From positions 124,001-188,000 of the forward strand of contig NZ_JABJRA010000004.1 in assembly GCF_013155365.1 (NCBI RefSeq): a stretch of DNA of 64,000 bases, written 5' to 3'. The translations under genes and the position numbers were made by a program. This document shows positions 24,159-34,369 of this stretch, piece after piece. Under the pieces are notes generated by a model that ran no database searches, was not told the DNA's origin, and saw only the letters and a list, made by a program, of their open reading frames with translations. The DNA comes from Nocardioides sp. zg-DK7169. GTDB taxonomy: Bacteria > Actinomycetota > Actinomycetes > Propionibacteriales > Nocardioidaceae. Positions within the stretch are counted from its first letter, which is position 1, and each line of letters begins with the position of its first letter.

Positions 24159-27100
24159 ATGGAAGACTTCTGGCTCCTTCTCGGGATCGTCGTCCTGGCG
24201 GCGACCCTTCTCGACCTGTTCCTGACCGCCCTCAACTTCGACGAGGCGGGCTTCATCGCCGGGCGGGTGACCCGTGGCCAGTGGACCGTCGTGCGCCGGT
24301 TCACCCGGCGGATGTCGAGGCGCTGGCGACCGGTCGCGCTGCGCCAGGTCACCGGGCTACAGATCGTCGCGGTCATCACGACCTGGCTGTTCGGGATCAT
24401 CACCGGGTTCGGCCTGATCTACTACGGCCTGATGTCGCGCGCGGCGTTCTCGGTGTCGGGCACCGACGCCGGGCTGACGCTCTTCGACGCCCTCTACTTC
24501 AGCGCCGCCCAGCTCTCCACCGTCGGCGGCTCCTCGCTCACCGCCGAGACCGACCTGCTCCGCTTCCTCAGCATCGCGGAGACCTTGAGCGGGGTCATCC
24601 TGGTCTCGCTCATCCTGACCTTCCTGCTCGGCGTCTACTCGGTGATCGGCGACCTCAACTCGCTGTGCCGCTACTTCTTCACCACCGAGCGCGGCGCCGG
24701 CTCGCCCACCGCCAGCCTGGCGCCGTTCTTCCACGACGGGCAGCCCGACGGGCTCGACAGCCACCTCGACGGCATCGCCGGGTCCTTCGCCTCCTACGTC
24801 GACGGCCTGCGCCTGCACCACGCGGCGTACTACTTCCAGAGCGGGCGGGACCAGTTCGCGCTGCCGTACGCCGTGCGCATGCTCGCCGGGACGCTGAGCG
24901 CGCTGCGCTGGGGGCTGCCCACCGGGCACCCGGCGTCCACCGACCCGGGGCTGGTGCCGCTGAGCTTCCAGCTCCTGGAGTTCGGGGAGTACGTCGACCG
25001 CACCACGCCGGCGAGGAGCCTCGCGGTGCCCGAGGTCGTGACCCGCGAGCGGTTCGAGCAGATCGCCCGCGACCGGGGCCGGGCCGGCGAGGACCGCTGG
25101 GTCGCCCGGTTCGTCGAGCTCGACGCGGCCATGGCGAGCCTGGCGCAGGTCGAGCCGCTGGCGGACGGCGACGACGCCTACCGCCGCTACTCCTCCTGGC
25201 TGCCGTTCGCCTTCCGCGCCGAGCGGATCACCCTGGCCCTCAGCGACGACCTCGACTACCAGCCGGTCATCGTCACCGACCGACCGGTGTCGATCCTCGA
25301 GCCGGCGGACGCCGTCGCGCTGGGCGCGGTGCAGGGCGGGGACGGTCCGCCGCTGCGGCTGCCGGGCCCACCCGGCGGCACGGCCCGCCCGTGGCCGATG
25401 CGCTGGGAGGCCTTCGTCGCGCGCTACCTCTCGCGCACCGACCCCGGCAACGCCCGGCTGCGCGCCGCGGCACGGGCGGTCCTGTCCGCGGTCACCGCGG
25501 GTGCCCTCCTCTTCCTCGTCCTCGACGTCATCGACCACGCCAAGGTGGAGCCGGCGATCTTCGGCGGCTTCGTCGCGATGCTGGCCGCCGGCACCGCAGT
25601 CGGGGCCACGGCGCGCCAGCGGCGGATCACCAGCATCGTCGTGGTGGTGCCGGTGGTGGCGCTGGTGGTGCTGGGAGCGCTCGTGTCCGACTCCGCCTGG
25701 CTCACCGGGGTGCTGCTCGTGGCGGTCGCGACGGCCGCGGTCTGGGCGCGGGGCCACGGGCCTCGGTGGATGGCACTGGGCCAGGTCTCGTTCATGTCCT
25801 ACTACTTCGCGCTGATCCTGCGGCTGCAGCCGCAGGAGATCCTGGACTTCGCAGGCGCCGCGGTGGTCGGGGTCGCGGCGGGGTTCGTGTTCGACCACCT
25901 GATCCTGCCCGAACGGCCGCGGGTGGTCCTGCGCAGTGGTCTCGACGGCTTCGGGCGCCGCCTGGTGTCCTCGATGGACGCGCTGCTCGACGCGGTCTCG
26001 TGGGCGCGGTGGGACCACTCGGTGCGCAAGCACGTCGAGTTCCAGGTGCGCCAGGTGCGCAGCCATGCCGCGTTCGCCGGTGGGCAGCTGTCCCGGGAGG
26101 ACTGGGGGACGGGCGTCCCGCCCGAGCGCGCCGTGGCGCTGCGCCTGCGGCTCTTCGACACCGAGCTGGCGCTGATGAGCCTGGTCTCCGCGGCTCGCGA
26201 CCTCGCCGGCGTGACCGTCTCGCTCGAGGTGCGCGCCCGGCTGGCCGGCCGCATCCAGCTGCTCCAGGCCCACCTCGCGGCGATGGCGCTCGCGCCGGCG
26301 TCCGGCGAGCGGCCCGCGGAGCACTTGACGCCGTGGGCGGACGAGGAGCCGCCGGCCGCGTGGCCACGGGCGGCCCGGCTGCTCACCCAGTCGGTCGACG
26401 AGCTCCACTGGGCGGCCCAGGGACTGCGGACAGCGGCGCTCGCCGCGCTGGACCCGACGCTCCCGTACGACGTGCCGCTGAGCGCAGCGGAGCGCGAGGA
26501 GGCGAAGGCCGAGATCGACGACACCACGTCGGTGCCGGTGGTCCACGACACCGACGACCGGCCCGTGCCCGCGGGGCGGCGGCTGCGCCCGCCGGCCCGG
26601 CGCGCCGTCCAGGCTGCCACCGCGTCAGCGCTGTCGCTGGGTGTCGGGTGGCTGGTCTCCTCCACCCACCAGTACTGGGCCACGCTCTCGGCCTATCAGG
26701 TGCTCGGCGAGACCGACGGCGACACCTTCGTCAAGGGCGCACGCCGGGTCGCGGGCACGGTGGCCGGGGCGATCGTCGGCTTCGCGGTCGCGATCTCCGA
26801 CATCGGGGTCCCTGGTGTGATCATCCCGTTGCTCGTCGTGGCCATCTTCGGGTCGGTGTACAACCGCCAGGTCTCCCCGGCGGTTTCGACGTTGTGGACC
26901 ACGATGATCTTCGCGCTGCTCTACGAGTACCTCGGCAAGCTGACCGCGCTCGCGTTGGAGCAGCGGGTGCTGGAGACGCTCCTGGGGGCCGTCCTCGCGC
27001 TGGGCGTCGCGTTCTTCCTGCTGCCCACGCACACCAGGACGGTGCTCGACAAGGACGTCGTGGCCCTCGCCGAGGACGTCGACGCGATCGTTGCGGCCTG

Positions 27101-27608
27101 CATGGACCGGCTCGCCGGCGGGTCCTCCGCCGCCCTGCCCGCGCTGCGCCAGCGCCTGCTCACCGCCAGCGAGCACGTCCGCAGGATCGGCGCCACGGCG
27201 GCGCCGCTGCGCTGGGCGGAGGGGGCGCTGGGCCCGGAAGGAATCGAGGGCAGGTTGACCGCCGTGTGGGCGCTGACCAGCCACAGCCGCCGCCTGGTCC
27301 GCGCCACCGAGCACGCGGTGCGGGCCGGGGTGGGTCCCGAGGACCAGGACTGGCATGCGCTGGGCCGGGCGACGACCCAGAATGTCACCGCACTGAGGAC
27401 GGCGCTCGCGGGCGAGCTTCCCGGCGCCGTCGTCTCGGACGCAGCCGGCTTCGAGACCACCGGGGCCGATTCCGAGACCCGGGCCGCCGACGACGTCCTG
27501 CGCGAGCTGGCCCGGGTCAACCAGACCGTGCTCGCCCTGCTCGAGACGATCTCACCCGGTGCCGTGGACCAGGACACCGTGACGCCACACGAAAGGACGG
27601 ACGGCTGA
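24159..27608 (+). CDS. Giant fusion: two-TM ion-channel domain plus FUSC/aromatic-acid-exporter-like domains (1149 aa)
   Basis: The N-terminal ~170 residues hold three spans with a pore-loop segment FDALYFSAAQLSTVGGSSL between the last two, at the place of the K+ channel filter. The filter reads TVGGSS rather than TVGYG. A soluble region of about 250 residues follows. Two membrane blocks with FUSC character come next: about 440-575, and about 840-975, where QYWATLSAYQVLGETDGDTF and RRVAGTVAGAIVGF are typical of FUSC_2. Each is followed by a helical cytoplasmic part. ATG 24159 has a poor ribosome site. The TGA shares one base with the first fluC start, so the three genes form an operon. A channel-gated exporter or anion-stress function is inferred. 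Confidence 0.8.
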   Translation: MEDFWLLLGIVVLAATLLDLFLTALNFDEAGFIAGRVTRGQWTVVRRFTRRMSRRWRPVALRQVTGLQIVAVITTWLFGIITGFGLIYYGLMSRAAFSVSGTDAGLTLFDALYFSAAQLSTVGGSSLTAETDLLRFLSIAETLSGVILVSLILTFLLGVYSVIGDLNSLCRYFFTTERGAGSPTASLAPFFHDGQPDGLDSHLDGIAGSFASYVDGLRLHHAAYYFQSGRDQFALPYAVRMLAGTLSALRWGLPTGHPASTDPGLVPLSFQLLEFGEYVDRTTPARSLAVPEVVTRERFEQIARDRGRAGEDRWVARFVELDAAMASLAQVEPLADGDDAYRRYSSWLPFAFRAERITLALSDDLDYQPVIVTDRPVSILEPADAVALGAVQGGDGPPLRLPGPPGGTARPWPMRWEAFVARYLSRTDPGNARLRAAARAVLSAVTAGALLFLVLDVIDHAKVEPAIFGGFVAMLAAGTAVGATARQRRITSIVVVVPVVALVVLGALVSDSAWLTGVLLVAVATAAVWARGHGPRWMALGQVSFMSYYFALILRLQPQEILDFAGAAVVGVAAGFVFDHLILPERPRVVLRSGLDGFGRRLVSSMDALLDAVSWARWDHSVRKHVEFQVRQVRSHAAFAGGQLSREDWGTGVPPERAVALRLRLFDTELALMSLVSAARDLAGVTVSLEVRARLAGRIQLLQAHLAAMALAPASGERPAEHLTPWADEEPPAAWPRAARLLTQSVDELHWAAQGLRTAALAALDPTLPYDVPLSAAEREEAKAEIDDTTSVPVVHDTDDRPVPAGRRLRPPARRAVQAATASALSLGVGWLVSSTHQYWATLSAYQVLGETDGDTFVKGARRVAGTVAGAIVGFAVAISDIGVPGVIIPLLVVAIFGSVYNRQVSPAVSTLWTTMIFALLYEYLGKLTALALEQRVLETLLGAVLALGVAFFLLPTHTRTVLDKDVVALAEDVDAIVAACMDRLAGGSSAALPALRQRLLTASEHVRRIGATAAPLRWAEGALGPEGIEGRLTAVWALTSHSRRLVRATEHAVRAGVGPEDQDWHALGRATTQNVTALRTALAGELPGAVVSDAAGFETTGADSETRAADDVLRELARVNQTVLALLETISPGAVDQDTVTPHERTDG

Positions 27609-28102
27609 TGTCGGATGTGACAGGCGCCCCCGGGCGCGACGATGGCGGGCAGCGCAAGCGGCCCTCGGCCCGACCGGCGTACCTGCACCCGGCGTCGATC
27701 GCGCTGGTGCTGGTCGGCGGCGGCATCGGCGCCGGGTGCCGGGAGGTCCTCTCCCGGGAGATCTCCGGCTGGGACGGGGTCCCGGTCGTGGTCCCGGTCG
27801 TGAACCTCCTCGGTGCCTTCCTGCTCGGGTTCCTCTACCAGGGCCTGACCAGCACCCACACCGGCGCGGCGCGCACCTCCCAGCTCAAGGCGCTGCTCGG
27901 CACCGGGTTCTGCGGCGGCCTCACGACGTACAGCTCGCTGGCCACCGACACCGCGGTGCTCCTCGACGACAGCCGGGTCGGCGTCGCGGTGCTCTACGCG
28001 CTCGGCACCGTGGTCCTGGGCGCCTGCGCGACGGTCGCCGGCATCGCGGCCGGGGCGCAGCTGCGGCCCTCCGCCGAGCACGAGGGAGGTGTCCGGCGAT
28101 GA
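27608..28102 (+). CDS. crcB: Fluoride ion channel subunit FluC/CrcB (first of pair)
   Basis: The protein has 164 residues and four predicted spans. It has a hydrophilic N-terminal extension of about 28 residues before GGGIGAGCREVL. FluC signatures are VVNLLGAFLLGFLYQG (pore Asn) and GTGFCGGLTTYSSLATD (the conserved polar track and Na+-site region). It exports fluoride passively as a dual-topology dimer. ATG 27608 overlaps the stop of the fusion gene by one base; the stop overlaps the second fluC by four. Adjacent divergent copies suggest a heterodimer, as in other Gram-positives. Confidence 0.93.
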   Translation: MSDVTGAPGRDDGGQRKRPSARPAYLHPASIALVLVGGGIGAGCREVLSREISGWDGVPVVVPVVNLLGAFLLGFLYQGLTSTHTGAARTSQLKALLGTGFCGGLTTYSSLATDTAVLLDDSRVGVAVLYALGTVVLGACATVAGIAAGAQLRPSAEHEGGVRR

Positions 28103-28479
28103 CGCTCGGCCTCTATCTCCTGCTGATCCTCGCCGGTGGCGTGGGCGCCTCGCTGCGCTACGTGCTCGACGGCCTGATCAAGTCCGGCACCAAGGGATCG
28201 TCGTTCCCGTGGTCCACCGCGATCATCAACCTCACCGGCTCCTTCGTGCTGGGCCTGCTGACCGGCCTGGTGGCCGCGCGGATCGAGGACACCGACGTCA
28301 GCGCGATCATCGGCACCGGCCTGCTCGGCGGCTACACGACGTTCAGCACCGCCAGCTACGAGACCGTCCAGCTGGTGCAGAAGAAGAAGCACGGGCTGGC
28401 CCTGGCCTACGGGATCGGCGTGCTGGTGGTCTGCGTCGCCGCCGCGTTCGGCGGCTACGTCTGGGGCAAGCATGCCTAG
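28099..28479 (+). CDS. crcB: Fluoride ion channel subunit FluC/CrcB (second of pair)
   Basis: The protein has 126 residues, the standard length, with four spans. It has GGVGASLRYVLDGL at the N-terminus, IINLTGSFVLGLLTGL (pore Asn) and GTGLLGGYTTFSTASYE (Phe-box and threonine track). ATG 28099 overlaps the first subunit stop (ATGA). Compared with the first subunit it has the canonical GxxLRY motif. It probably pairs with it in opposite orientation to make one functional fluoride channel. Confidence 0.95.
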   Translation: MTLGLYLLLILAGGVGASLRYVLDGLIKSGTKGSSFPWSTAIINLTGSFVLGLLTGLVAARIEDTDVSAIIGTGLLGGYTTFSTASYETVQLVQKKKHGLALAYGIGVLVVCVAAAFGGYVWGKHA

Positions 28480-28510
28480 CCGCTGACGGCGGTCCGGCGG
28501 TCCGGTCGCC

Positions 28511-30121
28511 TCAGACGACGTCGCGGCGCCGGAAGCCGGCGAAGCCCACGAGGAGCAGCACCACGACCACGCCGCCGAGCAGGGCCAGCCCCGACCAGTC
28601 CGGCGACCTGGCGGTGACGTCGGGGACGTGGCGCAGCGGGCTGATGTCGAGGGCCCAGCCGGGGAGCTTGAACGTCGGGCCGAGGAGGGTGAGCCCGAAG
28701 GTCGCCACGACGCCGAGCCAGCCGACCAACCGGCGCGACGGCGCCGCCCCGACGACGGCGAGCGCGAGGGCGACGAGGACCCAGGTGCCCGGGATCGTGA
28801 CCCCCGACTGACCGACGACGTCACCGAACGCGACCGTGTCGTCGCGGGCGGACGCGACCGCGGCGAGGGTGGTGCCGGCGACGAGCATCGCCATCGCGGA
28901 GCCGAGCAGGGCGACGACCGTGTTGCTGGCCAGGTACGTCGCGCGTCGCAGCGAGCCGGCCAGGAGCGGCTCCACGCGGTAGGCGACCTCCTCGGCGTAG
29001 ACCCGCTGCACGACCTGCACCCCGGCGACGGCGGCGACGATCGCCACGATCTGCAGGATCGTGGCGATGAAGGCGGAGGTCAGGCTGGCGGACCCGGCGG
29101 CGCCCGACGCGAACACGTCGGCCACCGCCTCGCTGTCGGCGGCGATCTCGCCGATCGAGGTGGCCAGGTTGCCGAAGACGAAGCCCAGCGCGAGGAACGC
29201 GATCAGCCAGGTGAGCAGCGCGGTCGCATGGAGGCGCAGCGCCAGCCCCCACACGTTGCCCACCAGCCGTGCGCCCGCCGGTCCCGGGCGCTGGGCGAGC
29301 AGTCCCTGGCCGAAGTCGCGGCGTGCCTGGAGCACGAACGCCACGGCCACGAGCACGACGGCGAGCGCCAGCGCGAGCAGCAGGGGCCGCGGGTCGTCAC
29401 CGGTGGCCGGTCGCGTCTGCTCCAGCCAGCCCAGCGGCGTCAGCCAGGTGGCGGCGCCGCCGGCGTCGGTGGAGTCGACGTAGCCGCGCGCGACGTAGCA
29501 GACGCCGAGCACACCGATGGCGAGGCTGGAGGCGGCATGGGCGTCGGAGCCCAGCTGCGCGGTGATGGCGGCGACACCGGTGAACATCAGCCCCGAGGCG
29601 GTGAAGCTCGCCGACAGGACCAGCGTGGCGGCGACGCCGCCACCGCAGGCGACGGTGAGCGCGAAGCACACGACACCCAGGGCGACCGAGGCGAGGACCG
29701 CCACCAGCACCGCGACCGCGAGCCGGCTGCTGCGGGCGAGGACGCCGGAGGCGACCAGCTCCGCCTGCCCCGAGTCCTCGTCGGCGCGGCTGTTGCGGAC
29801 CACGACCAGGATCGCCATCAGGCCGGCGAAGAAGGCGCCCAGCATGCCGGCGCGCCAGGCGTTGAACCCGTCGGCGCTCATCAGGTCGCGGGCGGGGCCG
29901 AAGACCAGGGCCAGCGCAGGGTTGGCGCCGATGGTGCCGGCCAGCTCGCGGCGGTCCTCGGTGTCGGGAAAGATCCAGGTGTAGGCCAGCACCGACGACG
30001 CCGAGAGCACCGAGATCAGCACCACCCAGGGCGCGATCCGGCGGGCGTCCTGGTGGAGGGCCACGACCAGCAGCCGCCGGGTCCCGAGGAGCGCTCCCGA
30101 GCCGCGTCCGGTGCGGCTCAC
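28511..30121 (-). CDS. ABC transporter permease (ABC-2-type exporter, TnrB3-like)
   Basis: The protein has 536 residues with about twelve hydrophobic spans in two six-span halves (for example WVVLISVLSASSVLAYTWIF near the N-terminus and LLGGVVVVLLLVGFAGF at the end). The pattern is that of actinobacterial exporters annotated as polyketide-antibiotic/tetronasin-resistance permeases. GTG 30121 overlaps the stop of the ATPase gene (GTGA), proving coupling. It is convergent with the fluC operon with a 31-base gap. Export of a hydrophobic toxic compound is inferred; no specific drug can be named. Confidence 0.88.
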   Translation of the reverse strand: MSRTGRGSGALLGTRRLLVVALHQDARRIAPWVVLISVLSASSVLAYTWIFPDTEDRRELAGTIGANPALALVFGPARDLMSADGFNAWRAGMLGAFFAGLMAILVVVRNSRADEDSGQAELVASGVLARSSRLAVAVLVAVLASVALGVVCFALTVACGGGVAATLVLSASFTASGLMFTGVAAITAQLGSDAHAASSLAIGVLGVCYVARGYVDSTDAGGAATWLTPLGWLEQTRPATGDDPRPLLLALALAVVLVAVAFVLQARRDFGQGLLAQRPGPAGARLVGNVWGLALRLHATALLTWLIAFLALGFVFGNLATSIGEIAADSEAVADVFASGAAGSASLTSAFIATILQIVAIVAAVAGVQVVQRVYAEEVAYRVEPLLAGSLRRATYLASNTVVALLGSAMAMLVAGTTLAAVASARDDTVAFGDVVGQSGVTIPGTWVLVALALAVVGAAPSRRLVGWLGVVATFGLTLLGPTFKLPGWALDISPLRHVPDVTARSPDWSGLALLGGVVVVLLLVGFAGFRRRDVV

Positions 30122-31041
30122 GGCGTCGGGGCCTCGTCGTAGTGGCGAAGGAAGAGGTCCTCCAGGGAGGCCGGGGAGACCGTGAGCGCGGACATCTCGT
30201 AGGTCACGAGCGCCGCCATGGCGTCGTTGACGCGGTCGGGCTCGACCATGGCGGTCATCCGGCGGCCCTGGAGGCGCACCTCGTGCAGCAGGGCCTCGAG
30301 GTCGGCGAGCCCGCCGGGGTCCGGAGTGCGGGTCAACGTGGCATTGATGGTCACGCGCGCCTGGCCGCGCAGCTGCTCCAGCGTCCCGGTCTGGGCGATC
30401 GCGCCCTGGCGGATGATGCTCACCCGGTCGGCGAGCGCCTCGACCTCGCTCATGATGTGGCTGGACAGCAGGATCGTGCGCCCCTGCGCCTTCTCCGAGG
30501 CGACCTCGTCCTGGAAGACGGCCTCCATCAGCGGGTCGAGGCCGGAGGTCGGCTCGTCCAGGATCAGCAGCTCGACGTCGGCCGCGAGGGCGGCGATGAT
30601 CGCGACCTTCTGCCGGTTGCCCTTGGAGTACTGGCGCCCCCGCTTGGTCGGGTCCAGCTCGAAGCGCTCGATCAGGCCGCCGCGCCGCGTCGGGTCCAGG
30701 CCACCACGCAGGTTGCCGAGCAGGTCGATGGCCTCACCGCCGGTCAGCGACGGCCACAGCACGACGTCGCCGGGCACGTAGGCGAGGCGCCGGTGCAGGT
30801 CCACCACGTCGCGCCACGGGTCGCCGCCGAGCAGCTCGACCGTGCCGGCGTCCGCGCGCAACAGCCCGAGCAGGACCCGGATGGTCGTGGACTTGCCGGC
30901 GCCGTTCGGGCCGAGGAACCCGTGGACCTCGCCGCGCCGTACCTCCAGGTCGAGGCCGTCGAGGGCGGTGAAGGAGCCGAACTTCTTCACCAGCCCCTCG
31001 ATGCGGATCTCGGCAGCCGTCTGTGGTGTCGTCGCGGCCAC
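30118..31041 (-). CDS. ABC transporter ATP-binding protein (drug-exporter type)
   Basis: The protein has 307 residues. Walker A is [19 protein letters not shown]-loop region is [13 protein letters not shown], signature-equivalent [16 protein letters not shown], Walker [16 protein letters not shown] and switch His in [13 protein letters not shown]-terminal extension of about 80 residues is typical of DrrA/CcmA-type exporters. GTG 31041 was chosen because GGAGG lies four bases upstream; longer in-frame openings lack a ribosome site. The gene is first in a two-gene operon with the permease. It is divergent from the phosphoketolase gene. Confidence 0.92.
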   Translation of the reverse strand: MAATTPQTAAEIRIEGLVKKFGSFTALDGLDLEVRRGEVHGFLGPNGAGKSTTIRVLLGLLRADAGTVELLGGDPWRDVVDLHRRLAYVPGDVVLWPSLTGGEAIDLLGNLRGGLDPTRRGGLIERFELDPTKRGRQYSKGNRQKVAIIAALAADVELLILDEPTSGLDPLMEAVFQDEVASEKAQGRTILLSSHIMSEVEALADRVSIIRQGAIAQTGTLEQLRGQARVTINATLTRTPDPGGLADLEALLHEVRLQGRRMTAMVEPDRVNDAMAALVTYEMSALTVSPASLEDLFLRHYDEAPTP

Positions 31042-31143
31042 GGGGCCTCCCTCGGTGGGTGCGTGCGAAGCCTCTGTCACCGTACGCGCGCCGACGCCGG
31101 GGTTGCACGGGTCCGGACGGTTCCGCTGCCGCACGATCCGCCC

Positions 31144-31149
31144 TAGCGT
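31144..31149 (+). promoter_or_regulatory. Candidate -10 of the phosphoketolase gene
   Basis: TAGCGT (TAnnnT) lies 50 bases before the ATG with GTTCCG 18 bases upstream as a weak -35-like element. Position is right for a promoter with a ~40-base leader carrying the AGGAG ribosome site. Sequence evidence alone is weak. Confidence 0.3.
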
Positions 31150-31198
31150 GCTTACCAGCCGTTCGGCCTGCCCCTCCTCACCAGCACAGGAGCGCCCC

Positions 31199-33625
31199 AT
31201 GACCGACCACGCCCTCGACGACGACCAGCTCGCGGATCTCGACGCGTGGTGGCGGGCGGCGAACTACCTGTCCGTCGGTCAGATCTACCTGATGGATGAC
31301 CCGCTCCTGAGGACGCCGCTGACCCGCGAGGACATCAAGCCGCGCCTGCTCGGCCACTGGGGGACCACCCCGGGACTGAACCTGCTGTGGACCCACCTCA
31401 ACCGGCTGATCCGCGAGCGCGACGTCGACATGATCTTCCTCGCCGGCCCCGGGCACGGCGGGCCGGCGGCGATCGCGAACGCGTGGCTGGAGGGCACCTA
31501 CAGCGAGGTGTACCCGCAGGTCAGCGAGGACGCCGAGGGGATGCGCCAGCTGTTCCGCCAGTTCTCCTTCCCGGGCGGGGTGCCCAGCCACGTGGCGCCG
31601 GAGACCCCCGGCTCGATCCACGAGGGCGGCGAGCTCGGCTACGTCCTGTCCCACGCGTACGGCGCGGCGATGGACAACCCCGACCTCGTGGTCACCGCCG
31701 TGGTCGGGGACGGGGAGTTCGAGACCGGCCCGCTGGCGGCGTCGTGGCACGCCAACAAGTTCGTCGACCCGGTGCACGACGGCGCCGTGCTGCCGGTCCT
31801 GCACCTCAACGGCTACAAGATCGCCAACCCCACCGTGCCGGCGCGGATCCCGCGCGAGGAGCTGCTCGCGCTGCTGCGCGGCTACGGCCACGAGGTGCTC
31901 ACGGTCGAGGGCGACGAGCCCGCCGACGTACACCGTCAGCTCGCCGCGGCGCTGGACCAGGCGCACGACCGGATCACCGAGATCCAGCGCGCGGCGCGCG
32001 AGGACGGCGACCTGGAGCGGCGCCCGTGGCCGATGGTGCTGCTGGTGACCCCGAAGGGGTGGACCGGTCCGCACACGGTCGACGGCGTCCAGGTGGAGGG
32101 CACCTGGCGCGCCCACCAGGTGCCGCTGTCGGGCACCCGGGACAACCCCGAGCACCGCGCGATCCTGGAGGAGTGGCTGCGCTCCTACCGTCCCGAGGAG
32201 CTCTTCGACGCCGACGGCGCGCCGGTCGCGCGGCTGCGGGCGATCGCGCCGACCGGTCAGCGGCGGATGAGCGCCAACCCGCACGCCAACGGGGGGCTGC
32301 TGCGGCGACCGCTGCACCTCCCGGACTTCCGCACCTGCGCGGTGGAGGTCGCGCGCCCCGGCGCGACCGTCCACGAGGCGACCCGGGTGCTGGGCCGCTA
32401 CCTGGTCGAGGTGGTGGGGCAGAACCCCGACAACTTCCGCATCTTCGGACCCGACGAGACCGCCTCGAACCGGCTCGACGCCGTCTACGAGGTCACCGAC
32501 AAGGTCTTCGCCGGGGAGATCCGCGACAGTGACGAGCACCTCGCCCACCACGGGCGGGTGGTCGAGCTGCTCTCCGAGCACACCTGCCAGGGCTGGCTGG
32601 AGGGCTACCTGCTCACCGGGCGGCACGGGCTGTTCAGCTGTTACGAGGCGTTCATCCACCTCGTCGACTCGATGCTCAACCAGCACGCGAAGTGGCTCAA
32701 GACCACGCGCACGATGAGCTGGCGCCCGCCGATCTCCTCGCTCAACTACCTGCTCACCTCGCACGTGTGGCGCCAGGACCACAACGGCTTCTCCCACCAG
32801 GACCCCGGCTTCATCGACCACGTCGTGAACAAGAAGGCCGAGGTCGTGCGGGTCTACCTGCCGCCGGACACCAACACCCTGCTGTCGACGATGCGGCACT
32901 GCCTGGAGACCACCCACTACGTCAACGTCGTGGTCGCCGGCAAGCAGCCGACCTTCGACTGGCTGGACCCCGACGCGGCCGACCTGCACTGCGCGCGGGG
33001 GCTCGGCATCTGGGAGTGGGCCTCCAGCGACGACGACGGCGACCCCGACGTGGTGATCGCGTGCGCCGGCGACGTACCGACCGTGGAGGCGCTGGCGGCG
33101 ACCTCGATCCTGCGCGAGTACCTCCCGGACCTGAAGGTCCGCTTCGTCAACGTGGTCGACCTGATGCGCCTGCAGGACGACACCGAGCACCCGCACGGGC
33201 TGTCCGGGCGTGACTTCGACACCGTGTTCACCGCCGACAAGCCGGTCATCTTCGCCTACCACGGTTATCCGTGGTTGATCCACCGGCTGACCTACCGGCG
33301 CACCAACCACGCCAACCTGCACGTGCGCGGCTACAAGGAGGAGGGGACGACCACGACGCCCTTCGACATGGTGATGATGAACGACCTGGACCGCTTCCAC
33401 CTGGTCATGGACGTCATCGACCGGGTGCCGTCGCTGGGCCAGCGCGCGGCCGCGGTGCGCCAGGTCATGGTCGACACCCGCCGCCGCGCCCACCTGTGGA
33501 CGCGGGAGTACGGCGAGGACCTGCCGGAGGTCCGGGACTGGTCGTGGTCGCCCGGCACCCCGCCGGCGCGCGCCGCCTCCCCGTCGACGACCGCCCGCCC
33601 GGAGGTTCCGGCCGACCGGCGCTGA
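31199..33625 (+). CDS. xfp: Phosphoketolase (xylulose 5-phosphate/fructose 6-phosphate)
   Basis: The protein has 808 residues, full length for the family. It is a TPP enzyme that cleaves xylulose 5-phosphate (and often fructose 6-phosphate) with phosphate to acetyl phosphate plus a triose or tetrose phosphate. Visible family segments are [36 protein letters not shown], the TPP-binding [33 protein letters not shown] and [22 protein letters not shown] 31199 has AGGAG six bases upstream. Acetate kinase lies 0.7 kb downstream on the opposite strand and would use the acetyl phosphate for ATP synthesis. The last 35 residues are a variable Pro/Ala tail. Confidence 0.97.
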   Translation: MTDHALDDDQLADLDAWWRAANYLSVGQIYLMDDPLLRTPLTREDIKPRLLGHWGTTPGLNLLWTHLNRLIRERDVDMIFLAGPGHGGPAAIANAWLEGTYSEVYPQVSEDAEGMRQLFRQFSFPGGVPSHVAPETPGSIHEGGELGYVLSHAYGAAMDNPDLVVTAVVGDGEFETGPLAASWHANKFVDPVHDGAVLPVLHLNGYKIANPTVPARIPREELLALLRGYGHEVLTVEGDEPADVHRQLAAALDQAHDRITEIQRAAREDGDLERRPWPMVLLVTPKGWTGPHTVDGVQVEGTWRAHQVPLSGTRDNPEHRAILEEWLRSYRPEELFDADGAPVARLRAIAPTGQRRMSANPHANGGLLRRPLHLPDFRTCAVEVARPGATVHEATRVLGRYLVEVVGQNPDNFRIFGPDETASNRLDAVYEVTDKVFAGEIRDSDEHLAHHGRVVELLSEHTCQGWLEGYLLTGRHGLFSCYEAFIHLVDSMLNQHAKWLKTTRTMSWRPPISSLNYLLTSHVWRQDHNGFSHQDPGFIDHVVNKKAEVVRVYLPPDTNTLLSTMRHCLETTHYVNVVVAGKQPTFDWLDPDAADLHCARGLGIWEWASSDDDGDPDVVIACAGDVPTVEALAATSILREYLPDLKVRFVNVVDLMRLQDDTEHPHGLSGRDFDTVFTADKPVIFAYHGYPWLIHRLTYRRTNHANLHVRGYKEEGTTTTPFDMVMMNDLDRFHLVMDVIDRVPSLGQRAAAVRQVMVDTRRRAHLWTREYGEDLPEVRDWSWSPGTPPARAASPSTTARPEVPADRR

Positions 33626-33638
33626 CGGCGTACGCGGC

Positions 33639-34316
33639 TCAGGTGCAGGACACCAGCGGCACCAACCAGCGGGCCCGTGGATCGGCGTCGACGAGCAGCG
33701 CCCGCGCGAGGAGGCTGAAGGGGACGGCGAGCAGGGCGCCCAGCGGGCCGAACACCCATGCCCAGAACACCAGCGACAGGAAGGTCAGCGTGGTGGACAG
33801 CCCCACGGCCTGGCCCACGAAGCGTGGCTGGATCACCGACTGGATGACCACGTTGAGCACGCAGTAGCCGAGCACGACGGCCAGCGCGTCGGCCCAGCCG
33901 TGCTCGAGCAGCGCGAGGAGGGCGGGCGGTGCCAGGCCGATGACGAAGCCGATGTGGGGGATGTCGTTGGTGACGAAGGCGATCAGCCCCCACAACCAGG
34001 GGGACGGGACATCGAGCCAGTAGAGCAGGGCGACGTCGAGAAGGGCCACGATCAGGCCGAAGACCGTCGACACCACGAGGTAGCTGCGGGTGGCGGACGC
34101 GAATCCCGCGAGAGCGTCGACGAAGCCGCGGTGGCCCGGACGCAGGGTGCGCAGGATCGCCGGGAACGCGACGGCGTCCACGGCGAGGAACAGCAGCAGC
34201 GTGACGATGAAGAACAGGTCGGAGAGGAGGGAGAAGACGCTGCTGAAGGGGCCGGCCACCGCCGAGATCAGCTTGCCGTCGACCGTCTCGCACGATAGGC
34301 CGCCGTCCGGCCGCAC
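33639..34316 (-). CDS. AI-2E family transporter, N-terminally short
   Basis: The protein has about 225 residues and about five to six spans. The segment FVTNDIPHIGFVIGLAPPALLALL (here split as FVTNDIPHIG and FVIGLAPPA) and the C-terminal VIQPRFVGQAVGLSTTLTFL are typical of the AI-2E/UPF0118 family. Full members have about 350 residues and eight spans; the first three spans are missing. GTG 34316 is the best available start and has a poor ribosome site. No matching N-terminal part is seen in another frame upstream before ackA. It may be a decayed gene or a short variant. Convergent with the phosphoketolase gene, 13-base gap. Confidence 0.65.
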   Translation of the reverse strand: MRPDGGLSCETVDGKLISAVAGPFSSVFSLLSDLFFIVTLLLFLAVDAVAFPAILRTLRPGHRGFVDALAGFASATRSYLVVSTVFGLIVALLDVALLYWLDVPSPWLWGLIAFVTNDIPHIGFVIGLAPPALLALLEHGWADALAVVLGYCVLNVVIQSVIQPRFVGQAVGLSTTLTFLSLVFWAWVFGPLGALLAVPFSLLARALLVDADPRARWLVPLVSCT

Positions 34317-34369
34317 GGCATCACCCGTGTCGGGTGGGGCGGGGCGTCTCCGGGGTGCGGGTGCTGGTG

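Noticed and set aside
24357..26546. 729-codon open frame antisense to the channel-FUSC gene
   Set aside because: Charged low-complexity translation, no hydrophobic spans, no start context.
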